Shown here: positions 7,913-16,300 of the stretch, piece by piece
How the letters are laid out: the number at the start of each line of letters is the position of its first letter
Numbering within the stretch: the first letter of the stretch is position 1
NCBI GenBank assembly: GCA_036939355.1
Contig: JALLAP010000002.1
Location: 1 to 35,130 of the forward strand
Reading direction: 5' to 3'
DNA length: 35,130 nt
Origin: Thalassiosira profunda
Lineage: Eukaryota > Bacillariophyta > Thalassiosirophyceae > Thalassiosirales > Thalassiosiraceae
Made by a program: the position numbers and the translations under genes
The notes under the pieces: model-generated
What the model was told of the DNA's origin: nothing
The model's input: the letters and a program-made list of their open reading frames with translations, nothing else
Databases searched by the model: none

Positions 7913-9522
7913 TTATTTGGCAAACACGTCGCGGATGACAAGGCAAATGACCTTGATGATAAATTCGAGCAGAATGGCGTAATAACGCAACCGCACCCAA
8001 ATGGCAGGTGCTGCCCAGCAAACAATGCCAAAAGCAAGTAGCGCCACCATCTTCTTTGCAATCTCTGGATAGAAAAAGAATGAACCGGGCAGAATGACGC
8101 CCACAACGGAAATGGCCGAATACACCTTGATATTGCGCTTTCTCCTCTTCTCCCGAGCATGCTGTTGCAGCGTACTGATCCGTCCAACGAGATCAGTCGC
8201 TTCCTCCAATGCCTTTCTGCGTTCCTCGACGATCTTTTGCTGCCTCTCGAGGTCTTTTTTGGAAGCCGTCCCTTCCAATTCCATCTGGGCTTCTTCGTAC
8301 AGCTTCCCGGCAATATCTTGAGCTTCCGCGGCGAGGTCGAGGCAATCCTCCCCATCTCGCGTTGTGGCCGACACCGCATCGGCCCAGCGCCCTCCAATCA
8401 TTTGCTGGATAATCACGTTTGCTGCCGCGCCATCGCCAAGGTAGCACGCAATCATGAGCGGCGTGACGATCACGCCCTCTTCGGGCAAGGGGATTGGATC
8501 GCAGGCGTGCTTTCGCATAGCTTGCAAGCCAAGGTGGAGCATGTTCAATGTACGCGCCCGAATTGCAGTGAAGACGGGAGTCCTCACGAGGGCATTCGAT
8601 CCAAACTTGATTCCACAACGCATTTCTGGAGAAAGGCGGTGGAAGGGCGTCCTCGTCTTTGCTGTAGGAGCAATGCCGGGAGTCACCTCCTTTGCATACT
8701 CCTGCCGTTTCTTCTCCCATGCCTGCCCTCGCTTTTGCTCCTCCTTCTTCGCCCGCTTCTTGGCCCTCTTTTTTGCACCCTTCGGCGTGCCCCTGTTTTT
8801 GACCCCTTTCTGCCTCGGCGCCACGTTCTCCTTGCCTCCGACAGCATTGTCTGATGAGGCAAACGCCCCCCTCTGCGCTGCGCGGTGCGCCTTCTGAAAT
8901 CTACTGAACTCTTCCTTCATATGCTTCTCCGCACTCTGCTGTTCACGATACTCCCTCTTCTTCTGCTTCTTTTCCTCCTTCTTTTGGCTCCGCTGGTTCC
9001 CCGTTCTATTGTGGGTGTCATTGTTTTCCTCCTCGCTCTCGCTCGCCTCATCATCGTTCTCAACGCCATTGCTGCTGACAGAGAGGATCTGTTGAACTTC
9101 GTTGTATGCAGCGTTTATCTCTTGCATCTTCTTCGTCGCCTCCTCCTCATTTCCAATGTTGCGATCTTCGACGGACGATATGGTAAGGATAGATAATGCG
9201 CACGCGGATGCACCGCTGCAACCCTCCTTGGTAGCTACTCACCGGGATGCCACTTCAGAGCTAATTTTCTCCTCGCATTCGTCGCCTCCTCCAACGTCGA
9301 TCCCTCCTTTCCGCCCTGCAATCCCAGCACCTCGAAAGGGTCTCCTTTGCCACCACCGCAGATGCCTCTGCAACTCCGACCCATCATCCGTCTGAGGAGG
9401 TCGCCGAGCCAGCCGACGCCCGCCGCCGCGGCGAGCAGGGCGGCCCGGAGGGTGGCGAGGGGCATCCATCCCGATAATTTTGGCCGCTGGCCGTCGCGGC
9501 ACTGGGGGTCGGGGCTCCCCAT
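7913..9522 (-). CDS. J-domain (DnaJ/HSP40-type) membrane protein, two exons
   Basis: The model is complement(7913..9165 joined to 9243..9522), 510 aa. Exon 1 starts MGSPDPQ and has a hydrophobic stretch (about 20-40) followed by DPFEVLGL and RRKLALKWHP. The unspliced frame then hits a stop. Removing the 77-bp intron 9166-9242 (GTGAGT...CGAAG, phase 1) gives KWHPDRNIGNEEEATKKMQEINAAYNEVQQIL, restoring the catalytic HPD motif at residues 92-94 that stimulates Hsp70 ATPase. Then follow a very Lys/Arg/Glu-rich segment, an ankyrin-like stretch (TPLMIACYLGDGAAANVIIQQM, about 328-376), a coiled coil, and two or three C-terminal membrane spans (about 439-505). This suggests an Hsp70 co-chaperone anchored at a membrane (inference). 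It is divergent from the MYND gene. Confidence 0.85.
9166..9242 (-). other. Spliceosomal intron interrupting the J-domain HPD motif
   Basis: On the minus strand the intron begins GTGAGTAGC at 9242 and ends CGTCGAAG at 9166 (77 bp). It splits the Asp codon of HPD (G|AT). Splicing yields a textbook J-domain helix II-loop-helix III, which makes this the best-supported intron in the window. Confidence 0.9.
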
Positions 9523-9790
9523 GGTTCAGACGCCGGTGCTGGCGGCGGCGCAACACAAAGAGAACAAAGAAGTGAGACGGAGCAGAACGGCACGTAGTAC
9601 GACTTATTCCTTCTACGTGTACTTACCTGACACAAAAGATCGGCTGGTACTCGGTCCGCTTCCCACGGCTCCTCGCTCGGCCACGGGAGCAAGAAGCAGG
9701 CCGTTGAGTTGCGCGGGACAGGGGCCGGGGCCGAAGAGTGGAGTCATCTCATTCCTGCCGCGATTTGCGACGCCGGACGCCGTCTCGAAA

Positions 9791-10720
9791 ATGATGGCCT
9801 CCTCCGCTGACGACCCGTCCCGCTGCGCTGCCTGCGGAAAGGGAGGAGAAGGCCTCAAGCTCATGAAGTGCTCGGCGTGCAAAACGACGGAGTATTGCAG
9901 CCGAGAGTGCCAGGTCTCCCACCGCCGGAGCCACAAGAAGGAATGCAAAAGGTTGTACGACGAAAGGCTGTTCCAAACGCCTCCGCTGGGGGATGACTGC
10001 CCCATATGCTTTTTGCCACTCCCTCTGAAGGGAGAACTGACCTTTTATGCATCGTGTTGCGGGAAGATCTATTGCAATGGATGCAAGTGGGCGAGCTTCG
10101 TGGAGGACGTGTCATCGGGGAAGGATAGTTGCTGCTCGTTTTGCAGAACTCCGGTGCAGATGTCAGCCGAGGAGAATCTTGAAAGGTTGCAGAAGCGGGT
10201 GTTGGTGTCCAACGACGGAGAGGCATGCATTTGTATTGGGAAGGACTTCGATGAACGTATCGACTGGCCCCCCGGCACCCCTGCGAAGTATCTCGGGCCA
10301 ACGGGCCTCTTGCTGAAGGCTGCGGATCTCGGGTCCTCCAAGGCGCACTTCAGTCTTGGCAACATTTACTCATCCGGTGATCTTGGTGAGGATATCGACA
10401 TGACAAAGGCGCTTAATTTTTGGGAGCTAGCAGCCATGAAGGGGCACGTAGGCGCTAGGTACGAACTCGGCGCGATGGAGAATATATGTGGCAAGAAAGA
10501 GCGGGCGTACAAGCACTGGGTGATCGGAGCCTGTGCTGGACACGACGATTCTCTTGAGGCCATCAAGAAGGGGTTCCAGCTGGGGCACGTGACAAAAGAT
10601 GATTTTGCAAAGGCTTTGCGTGGTCACCAGAACGCCACGGATGAGAGGAAGAGCGAGCAGAGGGAAAGGGCTCTTGAGTTTGAGTCAAAGCTTGCGGAAG
10701 CCAGGATAGAGATGGGGTAG
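9791..10720 (+). CDS. MYND zinc-finger protein with RING-like second finger and Sel1-like repeats
   Basis: I start this 309-aa protein at MMASSADDPSRC (9791). The frame is open 148 codons further upstream, but that part is Arg/Pro-rich, lies antisense to J-domain exon 1 and has no domain character. The MYND ligands are C12-x2-C15, C27-x2-C30, C36-x3-C40 and H48-x3-C52. A second, RING-like cluster follows: C70-x2-C73, C89/C90, C95-x2-C98 and C115-x2-C118, apparently without the usual His. Residues about 165-270 hold Sel1/TPR-like repeats (LLKAADLGSSKAHFSLGNIYSSG and ALNFWELAAMKGHVGARYELG). The architecture suggests a protein-interaction adaptor, possibly linked to ubiquitin; this is inference. 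It is convergent with the EHD gene, 28 bp apart. Confidence 0.85.
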   Translation: MMASSADDPSRCAACGKGGEGLKLMKCSACKTTEYCSRECQVSHRRSHKKECKRLYDERLFQTPPLGDDCPICFLPLPLKGELTFYASCCGKIYCNGCKWASFVEDVSSGKDSCCSFCRTPVQMSAEENLERLQKRVLVSNDGEACICIGKDFDERIDWPPGTPAKYLGPTGLLLKAADLGSSKAHFSLGNIYSSGDLGEDIDMTKALNFWELAAMKGHVGARYELGAMENICGKKERAYKHWVIGACAGHDDSLEAIKKGFQLGHVTKDDFAKALRGHQNATDERKSEQRERALEFESKLAEARIEMG

Positions 10721-10748
10721 GATTCAAGGTCATCCACTCTAATCTCGT

Positions 10749-12260
10749 TCAATGAAACTTCGCCTGCTCCAGCAAGTTGGGAATGTCCACGCTGAAGACC
10801 TTGTCCATCTCCTTCACCATTTTCTTGTCAAGTTTGTGCACCTCTGAGAGATCCTTGATCTCGAGCAGCGCCTGCCGGAACGGTTCCAATTCCGGAAAGT
10901 CTCCCCGCGGCAGCTCGTACCTCCGCGCGCACATGACAAATTCCCGGTCCAGCCGATCGATCAACCGTCGCTGCTTCTCCCGCTTCCCCCACGTGTACGG
11001 CAGCTGCTTCCGCAAGTAGTGAATGATGTACGCGTGGACCTTCACTGACCGCGCCCGCTTCACCAGCTCGTTGATCCGCCGCATCACCGCATTTTGGGGC
11101 AGCTGCGCAATGTCGTTGAACAGATCCCGCTTCTCCTGCGTCAACAGCGTGGCCTGCTCCTTATTCTTGAGCGGCGCCCCCCAGAAGCTCCCCATGTACA
11201 CCCGGCACACTTCCGGGGTCATCATGACCTTCCCCAAACTCCACATGAGCGCGCCGTACACCCGCATGAGCTGCTGCGTCGAGATGGCGTCGGCCTTGTT
11301 GAGGAGCACGCGCATCTTGTCCTGGTGCGGCTTGAGCAATTCGATCACCCGCTTCAATTCGTCGCTTATATCCAATTTGTGCGCGTCGAACATGATGATG
11401 ATCAGATCGGCGCGCTCCGCGAACCACTTCATCACCTGCTCGTAATCGTAATTCCGTCCGATGTTCTGCTTCTGCCCCGACAAAATCCCCGGCGTGTCGA
11501 CCAATGTAATATTGTTGAGGATTGGCGAATCCATCTCCACGCCCTCGAACCGACTCAAAAAGTTGTTCCCGAACGGCGACAATCCGCGAAACGGCCGATC
11601 AGCCTGGCTACACAGCGCCGCCCCCGGCACAATTTTGTCTCCCGAATCCCCCTTCAGGATGGCCACAAAGCGATCGGTCGTGGGCTCCGGACCGATGCGC
11701 TGGCCTGGAAAGTCCCGCCCCAGCAAATACCGAATGAAGCTCGTCTTCCCCACCGAATACTGGCCGAGGAGCAGGACCATGGGCTTGGAATCGAAGTCCG
11801 AGGGGCTCAGCGGCGGGGAGTGGAAGTGGCCGTACTTGCTCGACAATTCCAGCGGGCGGATCTTTTTTCGGTAGAGCCGCTTGAGGCCGTTGAAGATGAC
11901 GTCCTTGTCGAATTGGGACAGGTCCGTGCCTCCGCCGCCCGATGACGACGATGATTCCGTGGGCAGAGTGACCCCTCCCTCCTCGTCGTTGTCGGAGTCA
12001 TCCTCCTCGTAGGCCATCCCCGGAGGTGGCATCCCGCGCATGTGGGCGTGGTCCACCCTGCTGGACGGGTGGGCTCCGCCGGCACCGCCCGGACCCCCGT
12101 ACCCCGGAAGATTGGGTGGGGGTGGGTATTGGGAATGCTGCTGCGAATGCCGCGGCTGTTGCTGCCCCGGATGCATAGGATACTGCGGCTGCTGCTGCGA
12201 GTATGGGTTGTTTTGGGGTTGCCTCTGCTGCTGTTGTTGGTGCGGCGGCCCTCCGTACAT
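10749..12260 (-). CDS. EHD/dynamin-superfamily GTPase-ATPase lacking an EH domain
   Basis: From ATG 12260 the protein is 503 aa. Residues 1-115 are Gln/Pro/Gly-rich and end in an acidic patch. The G domain shows the P-loop GQYSVGKTS (166-174), EPTTDRF (192-198, switch I), DTPGIL (255-260) and NKAD (321-324), with EHD signatures such as the DKDVIFNGLKRLYRKKIRPLE helix before the P-loop and the helical stretch LPYTWGKREKQRRLIDRL after it. EHDs remodel membranes in endosomal recycling. It ends after the helical domain (EQAKFH), so the C-terminal EF-hand EH module of animal EHDs is missing. The frame stays open upstream of 12260 through a poly-Gln tract to beyond 12480, so the real N-terminus is probably longer and may be the PDZ protein described next. 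Confidence 0.88.
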   Translation of the reverse strand: MYGGPPHQQQQQRQPQNNPYSQQQPQYPMHPGQQQPRHSQQHSQYPPPPNLPGYGGPGGAGGAHPSSRVDHAHMRGMPPPGMAYEEDDSDNDEEGGVTLPTESSSSSGGGGTDLSQFDKDVIFNGLKRLYRKKIRPLELSSKYGHFHSPPLSPSDFDSKPMVLLLGQYSVGKTSFIRYLLGRDFPGQRIGPEPTTDRFVAILKGDSGDKIVPGAALCSQADRPFRGLSPFGNNFLSRFEGVEMDSPILNNITLVDTPGILSGQKQNIGRNYDYEQVMKWFAERADLIIIMFDAHKLDISDELKRVIELLKPHQDKMRVLLNKADAISTQQLMRVYGALMWSLGKVMMTPEVCRVYMGSFWGAPLKNKEQATLLTQEKRDLFNDIAQLPQNAVMRRINELVKRARSVKVHAYIIHYLRKQLPYTWGKREKQRRLIDRLDREFVMCARRYELPRGDFPELEPFRQALLEIKDLSEVHKLDKKMVKEMDKVFSVDIPNLLEQAKFH

Positions 12261-12340
12261 TCCTCCTCGTCCGCCCTGCTGCGGTGGGTACTGCGACGGC
12301 CCTCCCGGAAGCGATGGCTCGTCTCCTCGACTCTCCCAAT

Positions 12341-12345
<5 letters not shown>

Positions 12346-12399
<54 letters not shown>

Positions 12400-12400
12400 G
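12346..12400 (+). repeat. CTG/CAG trinucleotide repeat
   Basis: A perfect run of about 18 CTG units on the plus strand (CAG on the coding minus strand). It reads as poly-Ser in the PDZ frame and poly-Gln in the EHD frame. It sits exactly where the two coding-quality frames change over. The length is easily miscounted in assembly and is likely polymorphic. Confidence 0.95.
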
Positions 12401-13096
12401 AAATGCCGCGGGCTTTCCGCTGCCGGATTCGTCCTCGTCTCCGGAGTCGTCGAGGAGGCTGATCACGTCGATGTTCCGTTTCGCGGGCCCGGAGCTGGCG
12501 GATAAATTAGTGTCTCTGGACTTGGCCGACTCATCGGCGTCCTTGGTCTTCTCGTTCCCCACAGCAGCGAGCTTCGGGGTCGTGTCGGCCGCCTTTGTCG
12601 CCGCCTCCCCGACCTTCTGTTTCTTGGCGCTCGAATCGGACTCCTCGGCAGCGGCCGTCTTGGCCGGCTGCTTGCCGAGGTTGCTCCACCGGCCCGCCGA
12701 GGTCTTGGTGGAGTCGCGCACCGTGCGCTGCCCGGCCGCGAGGGCCGGGGGCTTGGCATCGGCCGGGACCAATGCCGTCGACCCCGCGGGGAGGGCCGCT
12801 CCACCACCCCCGCCCTCCGCGTGCCGCAGCACGACCAGCTTCCGCTCGACCGACGCGAACGCCTGAAACAGCTTCAGCCACGCGTCCATCCCCCCGTGGA
12901 CGTGCTCCAAAGCAATCCCGTTCAGCGACACGATGACGTCGCCCACCCGCAGCGGACTCGCGGCATTTTCGTTCTCGGCTCCGGCCGGGGCGTGGTCCGT
13001 CACGACGCACGCATTGCGCATGGACCCGTGCTGCCGCTGTATGGTTACCCCGAGGGGCACGCCGGGCGGGAGGGCCACGGTCAGCTGTTGGGCCAT
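12398..13096 (-). CDS. PDZ-domain protein with SUMO-interaction-like motif (5' part of a larger gene?)
   Basis: From ATG 13096 the first 92 residues form a PDZ-like domain: PLGVTIQ as the carboxylate-binding loop, LRVGDVIVSLNGIAL, and a final KLVVLRHA strand. Residues about 95-210 are an Ala/Lys/Ser-rich linker with KKQK. At 209-223 IDVISLLDDSGDEDE matches the hydrophobic-acidic SUMO-interaction pattern. Coding quality ends at residue 233, where the CAG repeat starts. The frame remains open to 11807 through poly-Ser, but that tail is an Arg/Thr/Ser-rich shadow of the EHD frame. The EHD frame is coding-like on the other side of the repeat. The two are therefore either one gene with an indel or small intron at the repeat, or two overlapping genes. 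It is divergent from the nucleoporin gene. Confidence 0.65.
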
Positions 13097-13146
13097 GGTC
13101 GTCGCGGGCAGGGGCCGCTACAGAGAGCCCAAGCAATGCGATTCTC

Positions 13147-13182
13147 TTTTTCAAGTCTCTTCGATTTTTCAAGTCTCTTCGA
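13147..13182 (+). repeat. 18-bp tandem duplication in the PDZ/nucleoporin intergenic region
   Basis: Two adjacent perfect copies of TTTTTCAAGTCTCTTCGA occur in the 229-bp divergent promoter between the PDZ gene (start 13096, minus) and the nucleoporin gene (start 13326, plus). A T-rich run (13183-13195) follows. A regulatory role is possible but not shown. Confidence 0.85.
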
Positions 13183-13325
13183 TTTTTTATTTTTTGAGGA
13201 TACGGGACTTAGATTGAGTCGCGGTCTGGCCGGTCCACGGTGAAAAAACGAGCAAAGAGGAGAGAGAGCAACCTGGTGAGGTGAAGGGCCCGCCTCCTAG
13301 CTCCCACACCTCCTGGCCAAAGACG

Positions 13326-16300
13326 ATGGGCTTCACCTTCGGCGCCCCCGCCCCGGCGGCGCCTGCCACGGGCGCTCCCGCCGGGGGAGCCGCCCCGGCC
13401 GCCGCCGCGACGGGGGGCTTTAGCTTTGGAGCCCAACCAAGTGCGACTTCGACTTCGACTGCACCCCCAACAGCAACAGCAGCAGCTGCTCCAACAACGA
13501 CGACAACGACGACGGCGGCTCCAACACCGGCCGCGGGATTTTCCTTCGGCTCCGCCCCGGCCGCGGGAACGTCTGCAGCGCCGGCGGCCGGAGGGGGATT
13601 GTTCTCGGCTCCTGCACCGTCCGCCAACAAAAATAGCAGTGCGACCCCCCTTGCTGCTCCCACCACCACATCAACACTGCCTCCTGCCACCGCCACAGCA
13701 GCGGCGCCCCAAGCCGTCGTGGACGTCCCCTCCTTTCCCTCGGCCTTTCCTCGATTGGACGTCCAGCGCCGGGTGGCCGCCTCCCTATCAAAATGGAAGG
13801 CCCACGAAAAATCGAGCGCGGACAACAATAATTCGGGGGGAGACGAGTCGTTCGCCGCCGCGGAATTGCTCGCCCTCTTGCGCGTCGACAGCACTCCTGG
13901 GGGCAATGCGGGGGGCGGGGACAATGGTGGTAATGGTGGGGAGGAGGGGCCCGTGGGGCAATGCCTGGCCAATCCCACGGCCATACTGACGTTCGCCGCC
14001 CCGGACGGGGGATTGCGGGGGAGGCTCCGGCCAAATGCACCGGCCAATGCAACCGCCGCAACCACCGCAACACCTGCAGCGTTTGGTGCACCTGCAACGA
14101 CCGCCTTTGGCGCAGCCCCCAACAACGCCAACAACGCCAACAGTGCAGCAGCGGTAGGGGGCAACCTCGCGTACGTCAAGCTGCATGGCAAGCTGACCGC
14201 CGTGACGCCCCATATCGCCGCGGAAGTGTTCCAGCTGGCCGACGAGCTCAAAATTGGCGAGGGGGAGGCGCTCAGTTTGTACGCCGAGGCCGTCCGCCGC
14301 TCCTCCTCTGATGATGGTGGGGGCGAAAGTGGCGGGATTGGGGGGAATGGAAATTGGGCGGGGGAAATAAGGGGCATGGACTGGGAGGCGAGCGGGGACA
14401 AGCGGCGGCGGGTGGACGATCCTCTTTATTGCGACGGAGGAGAGGAAGAGGAGGACGAGTTTGTGCGGATGCTGGTGCGGGGCGGCCGGGCGGGCTGCGA
14501 GGCGAACAAGAAGGAGGCGCCTCAGGGTCCGACCGGGGGTCAAAATCAGCCACTGCAGCAGCCACCGATGCAGCGGCCGGCCAGCGAGGAGGCCCAAACG
14601 CCCCCGTCGGCCGCCGTGCGCGCCGCCCGCCGCCTCTTCTTCCGCGAGCGGTCCGCATTGTTGGCGACCCTCTCCGAGTTGATCCGGCACCGCGTCGAGG
14701 CCGCCGACCAGGTCACCTCCAATGCCACCGCCGCTTCCCTGGAAAAGGGAGGCAGTGCGCAGGGAGTCCCCAATGCGATGCTGGCGGCGACCGATCAATT
14801 GTTGCAGGGCGGACTGGTGGGGAATTTGATAGCGACGGTGAAGGAATTGACAGTCCAGGCGGGGCAGCTGGAAGTGGCGTTGAAGGCGCAGTCGGGCCCT
14901 GCTGCGGCTGCTCCGGCGCCGGCCCCGGGAGGTCTTTTCGGCGCTCCCGTCCCGGCCCCAACCACAGCCACAACTACAACCACCGCACCCACCACAAACA
15001 AGGACCGCTCCATGACGTGCGCCCTCCTCGGCTTGGCCCGCCTCCAGCGCCAGCTCGCGTGCGAATCGCTCTACTTTCTGGCGTACCACACCCAGCTCAC
15101 CGTCGAGGAGGCGTGCGGAATCGTCGACCTGATCCGGGAATTGACCAACGGCCCCGACGGACGGGAGGGGGGCCTGCCGTTGTTGGACCCGTTGACGGAC
15201 GTGCCGTTTCCGTTCGAGGATGTTGTGGCGGGCGCGGTGGGAGCTGCAATGCCGGCGACAGCCGCGTGGCCGCCGCCGTCGAATATCTACGGAGCTCCCC
15301 CCGGCGGGCAGTGGAACGTCGCCCAACCGCCGCCGCTCCAGCCCAAGGATCCCGCCGAGTGGGAAGCCGCCCTCGTCGCCGCGCAGTGGCAGCGCGGCCG
15401 GCCCCAGTTATTGCAGTGCGTGGCCACCCTCGTTCTCACTGTGGTCGGCGCCCTCGAGGCGCAGCACGTCCTCGTCGATCGGGAGTCCCACGGCCCCAAT
15501 GATTTTGCGGGGAACGCCCTCCTTCCTCCCCAAAATGACGGGGGAACGGCCAGTGCATCGGCTATGAGTGCGTTGCGGCCCCTCCACCGGCGATTGGATC
15601 CCGCCAGCGCGGAAGCCGAAGAATCGTGGCACCGCCGCGACGTGTGGGGCGTGCTGCTGATTCCCTACGCGCTGCTGCTGCAATCGGCGGCCGGGGGGCA
15701 ATTGCGCTCGCCGCGCCCCGGCGATGCCACTGCCACCAATGAAATGGACCTCAAGGGCACCTTCTCGGCGTGCCTGGCGGCCGCGGCGCAGCTCAAGAGC
15801 CTGACGTTCGCGCGGTGCTCCCTCCTCCCCGCGCTCGGGGCCTCCCAACACTCCTCGCGCCGTGCCGCGTCCCAATCGAGCGCCACGAATGACTTTTATC
15901 TCTCGTCCTTGGCGGAACTGACGGCCCGCTACGTCGACGCCCTCGGGGCGACGGGCAACCTCCCCGTGACGCGGGAAGCGTGGGCCGACGAGGAGCGCAA
16001 CCTCGCCCAGAGCGAGTGGATGGAGCGCGAGCAGCGACGGCAGTTCGGGGTGTGGGCCGGCACGGCCAATGACGACGCGAATGCGGGTGATGCGGCGGAG
16101 GGACCGCGGCCCGTGAATATTATGGACCGGCCCGACTGCCTCGAGGACGTGTTCGCCCTGGCGACGGAAGTGTGCGACGCCTATCCCGCCGGGGCGCGGG
16201 CGTTCTGGCAAATGGTTGAAACACCCAATGAGGACGGAACCGTCGAGGTCGCGCTCGCCCCCGGCCGCGCCTTGCAGACTTTGGAGTTACTGCAGTTGGA

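Noticed and set aside
9347..9790. 148-codon upstream extension of the MYND frame
   Set aside because: It is Arg/Pro/Ser-rich, overlaps the J-domain exon 1 on the other strand and lacks any domain; the ATG pair at 9791 fits the family-like start before the first MYND Cys.
11807..12345. C-terminal tail of the PDZ frame beyond the repeat
   Set aside because: Arg/Thr/Ser-rich sequence that is simply another frame of the well-supported EHD N-terminus.
12042..12866. Plus-strand Leu-rich frame across the PDZ/EHD region
   Set aside because: Its long poly-Leu is just the CTG repeat translated, and the rest is antisense to well-supported PDZ and EHD coding sequence.
13281..13325. Upstream extension of the nucleoporin frame beginning MKGPPPSS
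   Set aside because: The first codon is GTG, not ATG. The first ATG in the frame is at 13326 and directly opens the FG motif.
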